From NCBI GenBank assembly GCA_902805995.1, contig CADCUU010000002.1, positions 1-20,106 of the forward strand: a DNA stretch of 20,106 nucleotides, read 5' to 3'. Made by a program: the position numbers and the translations under genes. The notes beneath the pieces were generated by a model. The model did no database searches. It was not told the DNA's origin and saw only the letters and a program-made list of their open reading frames with translations. Below are positions 7,038 through 13,832 of this stretch, piece after piece; the first letter of the stretch is position 1, and each line of letters starts with the position of its first letter. The DNA is from an uncultured Rubellimicrobium sp. GTDB taxonomy: Bacteria; Pseudomonadota; Alphaproteobacteria; Rhodobacterales; Rhodobacteraceae.

Positions 7038-7373
7038 TCAGTCCTCCGTCCGTTCCTCGGCCGCCTGGGCCTCTTGTTTCCTCTGCATCTCCTGCGCCGA
7101 GCGCAGCATCGTCTTGATGCCGGCCGCGAGGCCCAGGAAGATGAACAGCACCAGGAAGATCGGCATCGTCCCGAAGAGGGAGTCGAGGCCGTATCCGATG
7201 CCGAACCCGATCATGAGACCGGCCACGAGCTCGATCACCATTCGCCAGGCGAGGTTCGCCTGGGAGTAGTGCTCCTCCATGTGGGGCTTCTGCTCCACGC
7301 CCTTGGCCCGCGCGATCCGTTCCTCCAGCTCGCGGAGGCGAGCGTGGTCGGAGCGGTCGTCGGGATCGGACAT
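7038..7373 (-). CDS. atpI: ATP synthase accessory protein AtpI
   Basis: A 111-aa small membrane protein that heads the F0 operon. Seen: a charged N-terminal segment with short coiled-coil character (about residues 7-27), two membrane segments (about 46-64 and 70-88) joined by a short loop, and a charged C-terminal tail. The glycine-rich first helix [18 protein letters not shown] matches the AtpI/AtpZ family, linked to c-ring assembly or magnesium supply. It is the first gene behind a plausible promoter and its stop lies 4 bp before the atpB start. Confidence 0.9.
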   Translation of the reverse strand: MSDPDDRSDHARLRELEERIARAKGVEQKPHMEEHYSQANLAWRMVIELVAGLMIGFGIGYGLDSLFGTMPIFLVLFIFLGLAAGIKTMLRSAQEMQRKQEAQAAEERTED

Positions 7374-7401
7374 GGGTCTTGCCCCTCGGAAGGTCGGGGG
7401 T

Positions 7402-7430
7402 CTGCTAGGCGAGCGGGAGGACGGAGTCAA
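7402..7430 (-). promoter_or_regulatory. Candidate promoter of the atp (F0) operon
   Basis: On the minus strand TTGACT (7430-7425) is followed after 17 bp by TAGCAG (7407-7402). The -35 box matches the housekeeping consensus at 5 of 6 positions and the -10 at 3 of 6. The predicted transcript start would be about 20 bp upstream of the atpI ATG at 7373. An AT-rich patch at 7450-7475 lies just upstream and could act as an UP element (inference). Confidence 0.5.
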
Positions 7431-7510
7431 GCAGGGTAGCCCGGAGATCATACCATTGTTTTCTATGGATTTGTTGGCGCGACTGACCAGAGGTGACCTT
7501 GAAGCGTCAT

Positions 7511-7526
7511 TCAACCGCATGGTTGA
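7511..7526. promoter_or_regulatory. Candidate ArsR-family operator palindrome
   Basis: TCAACC (7511-7516) and GGTTGA (7521-7526) form a perfect inverted repeat around GCAT. It is 54 bp before the arsR-type gene, in the spacer it shares with the divergent atp operon. An AACC-N4-GGTT core is, from memory, common ahead of this metal-independent ArsR subgroup, so self-repression is likely. A second overlapping repeat, TTGAA at 7499-7503 with TTCAA at 7510-7514, may extend the site. Confidence 0.5.
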
Positions 7527-7579
7527 GGGTTGCGCGGGGGCCGCTTGACGCGCCGGACCGAGGCCCCGACAGAGGGGTC

Positions 7580-7918
7580 ATGGCCCCCATCCTCGACACC
7601 GTCTTTGCCGCCCTGGCCGACCCCACGCGGCGCGCGATCCTCCGGATGCTGCTTGAGGACGACATGGCGGTGTCGGACGTGGCGAGCGCGTTCCCGGTCT
7701 CCCTCGCGGCGGTGAGCAAGCATCTTCAGGTGCTGGCCGAGGCGGGGCTCATCGCGCAGGAGAAGCGGGGGCGGATCACCTGGTGCAAGCTGGAGCCCGA
7801 TGCCCTGCGCGAGGCGAGCGTCTGGATGGCGGGCTTTGGCATGGTGGAGGCGCTGGATCTCGACGCCTTCGAGCGGTTCCTGGAGGTGGAACTGGGGGAG
7901 GAGAAGCAGGAGGGATGA
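7580..7918 (+). CDS. ArsR-family transcriptional repressor (metal-independent subgroup)
   Basis: A 112-aa winged-helix DNA-binding protein. Seen: the N-terminal signature VFAALADPTRRAILRMLLE (residues 8-26), the recognition helix region SLAAVSKHLQVLAEAGLI (about 41-58), and the wing with KRGRITWCKLEPDAL. This form is typical of ArsR proteins that usually sit beside an SRPBCC (AHSA1) gene and lack the classical metal-binding CxC motif; none is seen here. The expected SRPBCC partner is absent: the next gene, 13 bp away, is a convergent permease. The start is the ATG at 7580 with AGAGGGG upstream; an open frame begins at 7493 but that extension is not family-like. The upstream palindrome suggests autoregulation. 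Confidence 0.9.
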   Translation: MAPILDTVFAALADPTRRAILRMLLEDDMAVSDVASAFPVSLAAVSKHLQVLAEAGLIAQEKRGRITWCKLEPDALREASVWMAGFGMVEALDLDAFERFLEVELGEEKQEG

Positions 7919-7931
7919 CGGCCTCCCGACG

Positions 7932-8855
7932 TCAGCCCCGCTCGGGGCGCAGGAGGATGAGGAGCGCGGCCCCGGTCATCGCAACGCCCAGGAGGACGAG
8001 GGCGGGCGGCGGGGCGGCGCCCAGGGCCTCCTCCCACAGAAGGACCCAGGCGGGGACGAGGTAGGTGTAGGCCATGACCTTGGCCGAGGGGAGCCGGAGC
8101 GCCGCGAACTGGAGGAGCACCATGGTCGCGGCGGAGGCGAAGACCGCGACATAGAAAAGCGTGATCCAGGCCAGCGCGGGCAACGCCGCCCAGTCGGTGG
8201 CGAGGATGCGCGGCGCACCCAGGACGGTGAGGAGCAGCGCACCGGCGAGTACGACGCCCAAGGAGAACTCGGCCGCGCCCTCCCCCCGGTTGAGGCGCGC
8301 CACAAGCGGCGTGTAGAGCGCATGGGCCACGCAGCCGCCCAGGTAGATCGCCTCGCCCCGGCCGAGGTCGAGGGCCAGGAGAGCGCCGAGATCCGCGCGG
8401 AAGATGACCCAGAGCGCCCCTGCCCCGCCCAGCGCGAGGCCCGCCGCGAGCCGCGGGGTGAAGCGCTGCCGCAGGAGCAGCCAGCCGAAGCCCGCGGCCA
8501 TGATCGGCGTCAGGGTGAAGACGGCGGAGGCGGCGACGGGAGGCGCGGTCTTGAGCCCCTCGAACATCAGGACAAAGTAGAGGGCATAGAGGACGCCCAG
8601 GACTCCGTGACGCCAGGGCGCACGGGGAAGACGCAACTCGCCCGTGACGCCGAGCCCTGCCCCGATCACCAGGGCCGCGACCCAGAAGCGCAGCGCCGTG
8701 AAGGCCACGGGGTCCACGACATCGGCCACGCGTGCGCCGAGCGAAAAGGAGCCCGCGACCAGCGCGGAGAAAAGGAGCATGGCGAGGTGTCCCTCCCCTT
8801 CCCGACGGCCGGGCAGGCGCCGCGCGGGCGCGGTCCGCGACAGGGGTGCGGTCAT
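7932..8855 (-). CDS. EamA/DMT-family permease (RhaT-like metabolite exporter)
   Basis: A 307-aa inner-membrane protein of the drug/metabolite transporter superfamily. It shows about ten hydrophobic segments in two EamA repeats (roughly residues 24-145 and 165-300), with the family's typical patterns FTALRFWVAALVIG, LYFVLMFEGLKTAPPVAASAVFTLTPIMAA in repeat one, and LRLPSAKVMAYTYLVPAWVLLWE in repeat two. Members export amino acids or other small metabolites; the substrate cannot be told. The start ATG at 8855 lies 5 bp downstream of the LysR stop on the same strand, so the regulator and permease probably form an operon. It converges on the ArsR gene with a 13-bp gap. Confidence 0.88.
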   Translation of the reverse strand: MTAPLSRTAPARRLPGRREGEGHLAMLLFSALVAGSFSLGARVADVVDPVAFTALRFWVAALVIGAGLGVTGELRLPRAPWRHGVLGVLYALYFVLMFEGLKTAPPVAASAVFTLTPIMAAGFGWLLLRQRFTPRLAAGLALGGAGALWVIFRADLGALLALDLGRGEAIYLGGCVAHALYTPLVARLNRGEGAAEFSLGVVLAGALLLTVLGAPRILATDWAALPALAWITLFYVAVFASAATMVLLQFAALRLPSAKVMAYTYLVPAWVLLWEEALGAAPPPALVLLGVAMTGAALLILLRPERG

Positions 8856-8860
8856 GGGGA

Positions 8861-9745
8861 TCAGGCGTCCCAGGCCCGGGCGCGCTCCTTGAGGAGGGCG
8901 AGGATGGCCTGCACCTTGGGCGTGCGGTGCAGGTCCACATGGGTCACGAGCCAATGGGGGACGGTCCATTCCTCACGCGGGGGGAGGACCTCGCGCAGCG
9001 TCGTGTGGCAGCGGCGGTCGAGGAGCGACACGAAGCCCAGGCCCGCCCCGGCGCGGATGGCGTCGAGCATGGCCCCGTTGTCGGCCACGCGGAACGTCGT
9101 GCGGTCACGCGGGGCGAGCTGGGCGAGCCAGCGGTTGAAGGGGGCGCGCCCGCCATCGTCGTCGGCGCCCACGAAGCGGTGGCGGCCGAAATCCTCGGGC
9201 GTCTCGGGCATGCCGTGAAGGGCGAGGTAATCCTCGGAGGCGGCGAGGTGCATCCGCATCCGGACAAAGGGCTGCACCACGTTGTCGGGCTGGGAGGGTG
9301 GCTCCACGCCCGCGCGGATCGCCACATGCGCCTCGCCGTATTCGAGGCGGAAAAGCCGTTCGGCGGTGAGATAGCGGACGGTGACGGAGGGGTGGCGAAC
9401 CTGAAACTCCGCGAGGACGGGCGCAAGATGCGGCGCGAGGGAAGGCAGCGAGGTCACGACCAACTCGCCGCTCACCCCTTCCCCCTGCCCCTTGATGCGC
9501 CCGAGGAGCTGGGCGAAGCGGTCCTCGGCCTCCTGCGCGGCGCCCAGGAGGTCGCGCCCGGCCTCCGTGGGCGTGTAGCCGCGGGCGTGGCGCTGGAAGA
9601 GCCTGGCCCCGAGGCTCGCCTCCAGGGAGTCGATGTGACGGATGACGGTGGCGTGGTGGACGCCCAGCGCCTCGGCCGCGCCGGAGACGGTGCCCAGGCG
9701 GGCGACCTGGAAAGCGGTGCGGATCTCGTCCCAGCTCGTGGTCAT
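8861..9745 (-). CDS. LysR-family transcriptional regulator
   Basis: A 294-aa regulator. Residues about 1-62 are a LysR winged helix-turn-helix (FQVARLGTVSGAAEALGVHHATVIRHIDSLEASLGARLFQR), and residues about 92-290 form the periplasmic-binding-like effector domain (GELVVTSLPSLAPHLAPVLAEFQVRHPSV at its start). It lies upstream of the permease gene in the same direction with a 5-bp gap, so it probably controls its own operon; most LysR regulators instead sit divergent from their target. The ligand is unknown. The ATG at 9745 fits the family's N-terminus. Confidence 0.92.
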   Translation of the reverse strand: MTTSWDEIRTAFQVARLGTVSGAAEALGVHHATVIRHIDSLEASLGARLFQRHARGYTPTEAGRDLLGAAQEAEDRFAQLLGRIKGQGEGVSGELVVTSLPSLAPHLAPVLAEFQVRHPSVTVRYLTAERLFRLEYGEAHVAIRAGVEPPSQPDNVVQPFVRMRMHLAASEDYLALHGMPETPEDFGRHRFVGADDDGGRAPFNRWLAQLAPRDRTTFRVADNGAMLDAIRAGAGLGFVSLLDRRCHTTLREVLPPREEWTVPHWLVTHVDLHRTPKVQAILALLKERARAWDA

Positions 9746-10016
9746 GGTGGCGTAGCCTTTCGGCCGGGGCCGTGTTGGCGCCTCGTGCCCCCTCTATGTG
9801 GCAAGGTGGCGCGTCGACGGCAACTCCCCCCGGCGCGCTTGACCTTTGGGGCGTTCGGGCGTATCGGCTCCGCCATCACCGGAATGCATTGCGCCTTCCG
9901 GTCCCCCTTTCATGGGGGATCGCCGTCCGTCAGCGCAGATGCGCCCGCGGGCGCGATCGGGCTTTGTGGACGCGCGTGGCCTCCCCATCTTGGGGGCGGG
10001 ATACGAGGAGAACGAC
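9746..10016. other. Divergent intergenic region upstream of ffh
   Basis: This 271-bp spacer separates the minus-strand LysR gene from the plus-strand ffh operon. It contains the candidate ffh promoter at 9839-9867, then a leader of about 140 nt with two small hairpins: CCGGAA/TTCCGG (9879-9884 and 9896-9901) and TCCCCC/GGGGGA (9902-9907 and 9914-9919), which directly abut. The ffh ribosome binding site CGAGGAG lies at about 10004-10010. I see no gene here. Confidence 0.55.
9839..9867 (+). promoter_or_regulatory. Candidate promoter of the ffh-to-rpmE operon
   Basis: TTGACC at 9839-9844 and TATCGG at 9862-9867 are separated by exactly 17 bp, a good housekeeping-sigma arrangement for a GC-rich alphaproteobacterium (-35 matches 5 of 6, -10 matches 3 of 6). 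It would leave a leader of about 140 nt before the ffh ATG. Confidence 0.5.
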
Positions 10017-11534
10017 ATGTTCGAGACCCTTTCGGACCGCCTGGGCGGCGTCTTCGACCGGCTGACACGCCAGGGCGCGCTGACCGAAGCCGACGTGCAG
10101 ACTGCGCTGCGCGAGGTGCGCACCGCGCTGCTGGAGGCGGACGTGAGCCTGCCGGTCGCGCGGGACTTTGTGAAGGCCGTGGAGAAGAAGGCCACGGGCC
10201 AGCAGGTCACCAAGTCGGTCACGCCGGGCCAGCAGGTCGTCAAGATCGTCCATGACGAGCTTGTCCGCGTGCTCCAGGGCGAAGGCGATGCCGAGGCCCT
10301 GAAGATCGACAACCCGCCCGCGCCGATCCTGATGGTGGGCCTCCAAGGCGGCGGCAAGACGACCACGACTGCAAAGCTCGCCCGCCGCCTCAAGGAGCGG
10401 GAGGGCAAGCGGGTTCTGATGGCGTCGCTCGACACCAACCGTCCGGCGGCCATGGAGCAGCTCGCGATCCTTGGCCAGCAGATCGGCGTGGACACCCTGC
10501 CCATCGTTCCGGGCGAGGACCCCGTCGCCATCGCGCGGCGCGCCAAGACGCAGGCGTCGCTTGGCGGCTACGACGTCTACATGCTCGACACCGCGGGCCG
10601 GCTGCATATCGACGAGGCGCTGATCCGGCAGGCCGCCGAGGTCCGCGACGTCGTTCGCCCACGCGAGACGCTCCTCGTCGTGGACGGCCTGACGGGTCAG
10701 ATCGCGGTCGAGGTCGCCAAGGAGTTCGACGACAAGATCGGCGTGTCGGGCGTGGTCCTGACCCGGATGGACGGCGACGGGCGCGGCGGCGCGGCCCTGT
10801 CCATGCGGGCCGTCACCGGCAAGCCGATCCGGTTCGTCGGCTTGGGCGAGAAGCTCGACGCGCTGGAAACCTTCGACCCCGGCCGGATCGCGGGCCGCAT
10901 CCTGGGCATGGGCGACATCGTCGCCCTCGTGGAGCGTGCGCAGGAAACCTTCGAGGCCGAGCAGGCCGAGCGCATGATGAAGCGGTTCCAGAAGGGACTC
11001 TTCAACATGAACGACCTGCGGATGCAGCTGGAGCAGATGCAGAAGATGGGCGGCGTCGAGGCCCTGATGGGCATGATGCCGGGCATGAGCAAGATGGCGG
11101 GCAAGGCCGCCGAGGCGGGGCTCGACGACCGCATGGTCCGGCGGCAGATCGCTCTCATCAACTCCATGACCAAGAAGGAGCGGGCGAACCCCGACCTCCT
11201 CCAGGCGTCGCGCAAGAAGCGGATCGCCAAGGGCGCGGGGCTGGAGGTGCAGGAGCTGAACAAGCTCCTCAAGCAGCATCGCCAGATGGCGGACATGATG
11301 AAGAAGATGGGCGCCATGGGGAAAGGCGGGATGCTGAAGCAGGCCGTGTCCCGCATGTTCGGCAAGGGCGGCCCGTCCGAGGCCGACATCGCCGCGGCGC
11401 AGGAGGCCATGGCGCAGGGCAAGATGCCCCAGATGCCGGCCGGAATGCAGCTTCCCAAGGGCTTCGGCGGCCAGAACCCGTTCGGTGGGGCCGGGCTGCC
11501 GCAGGGCCTGTCCGGGCTGATGCGCAAGAAGTGA
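10017..11534 (+). CDS. ffh: Signal recognition particle protein Ffh
   Basis: A 505-aa GTPase that binds 4.5S RNA and signal sequences and delivers ribosomes making membrane proteins to the receptor FtsY. Seen: the N domain (1-90), the G domain with P-loop GLQGGGKT (108-115), the DTNRPAAMEQL and DTAGRLH motifs, and TRMDGDGRGGAAL, then a long methionine-rich M domain from about residue 300 (for example MGMMPGMSKMAGK) that forms the signal-peptide groove and RNA-binding part. The C-terminal tail is longer and Gly/Gln/Pro-rich. The start is the ATG at 10017 (MFETLSDRLGG) with a CGAGGAG site upstream. Its stop overlaps the start of the next gene (GTGA), so it leads a coupled operon. Confidence 0.97.
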   Translation: MFETLSDRLGGVFDRLTRQGALTEADVQTALREVRTALLEADVSLPVARDFVKAVEKKATGQQVTKSVTPGQQVVKIVHDELVRVLQGEGDAEALKIDNPPAPILMVGLQGGGKTTTTAKLARRLKEREGKRVLMASLDTNRPAAMEQLAILGQQIGVDTLPIVPGEDPVAIARRAKTQASLGGYDVYMLDTAGRLHIDEALIRQAAEVRDVVRPRETLLVVDGLTGQIAVEVAKEFDDKIGVSGVVLTRMDGDGRGGAALSMRAVTGKPIRFVGLGEKLDALETFDPGRIAGRILGMGDIVALVERAQETFEAEQAERMMKRFQKGLFNMNDLRMQLEQMQKMGGVEALMGMMPGMSKMAGKAAEAGLDDRMVRRQIALINSMTKKERANPDLLQASRKKRIAKGAGLEVQELNKLLKQHRQMADMMKKMGAMGKGGMLKQAVSRMFGKGGPSEADIAAAQEAMAQGKMPQMPAGMQLPKGFGGQNPFGGAGLPQGLSGLMRKK

Positions 11535-12052
11535 CCTGCCCCACCCTCCATACGGAGCGGCTGACGCTCGGACCCGCGACGATGGCGCACTACGACGCCT
11601 TCGCCGGGTTCGTGCGCTCGTCGCATTCCCGCTTCATCGGCGGGCCGTCTGAGGGGGACGAGGCGCAGGACGACGCGTGGTGGAGCGTGACCAGCCATGC
11701 AGGCCAGTGGGCGCTGCGGGGCTATGGGACCTTCTGGCTGTCGGAGACGTCCACGGGCACTCCGGTCGGGCGGGTGGGCCTGTACCATCCCGTCTGGCTG
11801 CCCGAGCCCGAGCTGGCCTGGGTGATCTACGAGGGCTTCACCCGCCGGGGCTATGCCGTCGAGGCGGCCCGGGCGGCGCGCGACTGGGCCGCGGCGCAGG
11901 GTCTGGGGCCTCTCTGGAGCCTGATCGACCCGGAGAACGCGGCCTCCGAAGCTGTGGCGCGCAGGCTTGCCGCGCGGCCCGAGGGGACGCATGCCTACCA
12001 GAGCGGCAAGGTGGCGAATATCTGGCGTCACACGATGGGAGAGGCCGCATGA
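11531..12052 (+). CDS. GNAT N-acetyltransferase 1 (RimJ/RimL-like)
   Basis: A 173-aa acetyl-CoA-dependent acetyltransferase. Seen: the family's opening TERLTLGPATMAHYDAFAGF (residues 8-27), the central beta-strand region GTPVGRVGLYHP (76-87), and the acetyl-CoA-binding motif A, FTRRGYAVEAARAARDWA (103-120), followed by LIDPENAASEAVARRLA (131-147). It starts at GTG 11531, whose GTGA overlaps the ffh stop by 4 bp; there is no separate ribosome binding site of note, so translation is probably coupled to ffh. It shares its fold and segment order with the next two genes but is clearly diverged from them. The substrate is unknown; RimJ-like enzymes acetylate protein N-termini or small amines. Confidence 0.88.
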   Translation: MTCPTLHTERLTLGPATMAHYDAFAGFVRSSHSRFIGGPSEGDEAQDDAWWSVTSHAGQWALRGYGTFWLSETSTGTPVGRVGLYHPVWLPEPELAWVIYEGFTRRGYAVEAARAARDWAAAQGLGPLWSLIDPENAASEAVARRLAARPEGTHAYQSGKVANIWRHTMGEAA

Positions 12053-12561
12053 TAGAAACCGCGCGCCTCCTCCTCCGTCGCCCCGTCCCTGCGGACTGGG
12101 ACGCCTTCCGCGACTTCATGATGTCGGATCGCGCGGCGATCTTCGGCAGCCACCGCAACCTGGGCAAGGCGTTCCGGTCCTTTGCGGCCGAGCTGGGGCA
12201 TTGGGACATCTTCGGCTTCGGCATGTTCGCCGTGACCCGCAAGAGCGAGGACCGCGCGGTGGCGCTGGTCGGCCCCTGGAACCCGCCCGACTGGCCCGAG
12301 CGGGAACTGGGCTGGATGGTGCTGGACGGGGCCTCCGAAGGGCAGGGCATCGCGACCGAGGCGGCGCAGGGTGCGCTGGGGCATATCTGGCAGAACCTCC
12401 GCTGGCCCACGGTGGTGAGCTACATCGCCGAGGGCAACGACCGATCCGTCGCGCTGGCCGAACGGCTGGGCGCGCGGCTCGATCCGCAGGCCGAGGTGCC
12501 GGAGGTCGCGGGTCAGACGCTGCTCGTGTATCGTCATGCGCGTCCGGAGGGGCTCGCATGA
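12049..12561 (+). CDS. GNAT N-acetyltransferase 2 (RimJ/RimL-like)
   Basis: A 170-aa acetyltransferase that starts with the family signature IETARLLLRRPVPADWDAF (residues 2-20). The acetyl-CoA-binding motif A is at about 96-110 (ASEGQGIATEAAQGAL), preceded by the beta-strand ERELGWMVLDG (84-94) and followed by VSYIAEGNDRSVALAERLGA (123-142), a standard GNAT C-terminal helix. Its ATG (12049) overlaps the stop of the previous gene as ATGA, and its own stop overlaps the third copy in the same way. It is the most typical of the three in motif A (Gly-Gln-Gly). Substrate not known. Confidence 0.9.
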   Translation: MIETARLLLRRPVPADWDAFRDFMMSDRAAIFGSHRNLGKAFRSFAAELGHWDIFGFGMFAVTRKSEDRAVALVGPWNPPDWPERELGWMVLDGASEGQGIATEAAQGALGHIWQNLRWPTVVSYIAEGNDRSVALAERLGARLDPQAEVPEVAGQTLLVYRHARPEGLA

Positions 12562-13160
12562 TCCCCCTGCCCCACGAGATGCCCCCGACCGGCGCGTCCG
12601 CGGCTCTGGCCGCCCGCCTGCAAGGCGCGGTGCCGGAGATCGCCACCGGGCGCACGCGCCTGCGCGCTCCCCGGATGGACGACTTTGCCGCCTGGGCCGA
12701 GATCCTGTGCTCGGACCGCGCGCGTTGGATGGACGGGCCCTACGATCGGGACGACGCGTTCGTCGAGTTCGCGGCCACGGCGGGGGGCTGGCTCCTGCGT
12801 GGGCACGGCGGGTGGACCGTCGAGGACCGCGCGACGGGCGAGGCGCTGGGCTTCGTGCTCCTGGGCTTCGAGCCCAGCGACCGGGAGCCCGAGTTGGGCT
12901 TCTTCCTCCGCGAGGAGGCCGAGGGCCGGGGCTTGGCCTTCGAGGCTGCCTGCGCCGCGCGCGACTGGGCCTGGGCTCAGGGGCTGCCCTCGATGGTGAG
13001 CTATGTCGATCCGGCCAACCTCCGCTCGGCGGCCCTTGCCCAGCGCCTGGGTGCGACCCGCGACGAAGCGGCCGAGGTCCTGTTCCAGGGGACCCCCGAT
13101 GCGGGCGTCCTCGTCTTTCGCCACCCGCGCCCCGTTCCAGATCTTGAGGCTGCGACATGA
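12558..13160 (+). CDS. GNAT N-acetyltransferase 3 (RimJ/RimL-like, N-terminal extension)
   Basis: A 200-aa acetyltransferase. The GNAT core begins only at about residue 30 (TGRTRLRAPRMDDFAAWAEI), so it carries an N-terminal extension of about 28 residues (MIPLPHEMPPTGASAALAAR) not found in its two neighbours. Motif A is AEGRGLAFEAACAARDWA (121-138), preceded by DREPELGFFLRE (108-119) and followed by SYVDPANLRSAALAQRLGA (148-166). The ATG at 12558 overlaps the stop of copy 2 by 4 bp and its own stop overlaps the chorismate mutase start by 4 bp. The RDWA-AQG segment is shared with copy 1, which suggests that copies 1 and 3 are the closer pair. Substrate not known. Confidence 0.89.
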   Translation: MIPLPHEMPPTGASAALAARLQGAVPEIATGRTRLRAPRMDDFAAWAEILCSDRARWMDGPYDRDDAFVEFAATAGGWLLRGHGGWTVEDRATGEALGFVLLGFEPSDREPELGFFLREEAEGRGLAFEAACAARDWAWAQGLPSMVSYVDPANLRSAALAQRLGATRDEAAEVLFQGTPDAGVLVFRHPRPVPDLEAAT

Positions 13161-13459
13161 CCCAGGCCGATCCCGCCCTTCAGGCTGCCGCGATCCTGCG
13201 CGAGCACCGCGAAAGCATCGACCGGCTCGATGCGATCCTGGTCTTCACGCTCGCGGAGCGGTTCAAGCACACGCAGGCCGTGGGCCGGCTCAAGGCCGCC
13301 CACGGGCTCCCCCCTTCGGACCCCAGCCGGGAGGCGCAGCAGATCGCCCGCCTGACGGAGCTGTCCGAGAAGGCCGATCTCGACCCCGAGTTCGCGCAGA
13401 AGTTCCTGGCCTTCGTGATCCAGGAAGTCATCAAGCACCACGAACGTCACCAAGCCTAA
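13157..13459 (+). CDS. Chorismate mutase, AroQ type (monofunctional)
   Basis: A 100-aa all-helical domain that should convert chorismate to prephenate for phenylalanine and tyrosine synthesis. Aligned by eye to the E. coli P-protein mutase domain, the active-site set is largely present with the right spacing: R18 (for R11), R35 (R28), K46 (K39), D55 (D48), R58 (R51) and E59 (E52). The residue where Gln88 is expected appears to be a histidine (H94 or H95) near the C-terminus, though that end is the least certain part of the alignment. No prephenate dehydratase or dehydrogenase domain is attached and no signal peptide is seen. It begins with an ATGA overlap with GNAT 3 and ends 22 bp before rpsP, which has its own strong ribosome binding site. 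Confidence 0.82.
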   Translation: MTQADPALQAAAILREHRESIDRLDAILVFTLAERFKHTQAVGRLKAAHGLPPSDPSREAQQIARLTELSEKADLDPEFAQKFLAFVIQEVIKHHERHQA

Positions 13460-13481
13460 GCCATTCCTAAGGAGATATAAG

Positions 13482-13829
13482 ATGGCCATGAAGATCCGGC
13501 TCGCCCGCGGCGGCTCCAACAAGCGCCCCTACTACTCGATCGTCGCCGCTGACTCGCGCATGCCGCGCGACGGCCGCTTCATCGAGAAGCTGGGCACCTA
13601 CGCCCCCCTCCTGCCCAAGGACAGCGAGGAGCGCGTCAAGATGAACATGGAGCGCGTGCAGCACTGGCTGAGCCAGGGCGCCCAGCCCACCGACCGCGTG
13701 CAGCGCATGCTCGAAGTTGCGGGCGTCCTGCCCAAGAAAGAGCGCGCCAACCTCAAGAAAGGTGAGCCCGGCAAGGCCTCCAAGGACCGCGCCGAGAAGA
13801 AGGCCGCGCGCGCCGTCGCGACCGAGTAA
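13482..13829 (+). CDS. rpsP: 30S ribosomal protein S16
   Basis: A 115-aa ribosomal protein. The conserved core [24 protein letters not shown] lies at about residues 3-26, followed by [16 protein letters not shown] and the [13 protein letters not shown] segment typical of S16. The C-terminal tail (about residues 87-115, rich in Lys, Ala and Glu) is an extension common in alphaproteobacteria. An excellent ribosome binding site AAGGAGAT at 13469-13476 marks the start at ATG 13482 and allows initiation independent of the upstream coupled genes. rimM follows after 3 bp. Confidence 0.97.
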   Translation: MAMKIRLARGGSNKRPYYSIVAADSRMPRDGRFIEKLGTYAPLLPKDSEERVKMNMERVQHWLSQGAQPTDRVQRMLEVAGVLPKKERANLKKGEPGKASKDRAEKKAARAVATE

Positions 13830-13832
13830 GCC

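Noticed and set aside
7800..9218. 472-aa open frame on the plus strand
   Set aside because: It is antisense to the permease and LysR genes and reads as charged low-complexity sequence with no domain.
9930..11279. 449-aa open frame on the minus strand
   Set aside because: It is the antisense shadow of ffh; ffh carries every SRP GTPase motif.
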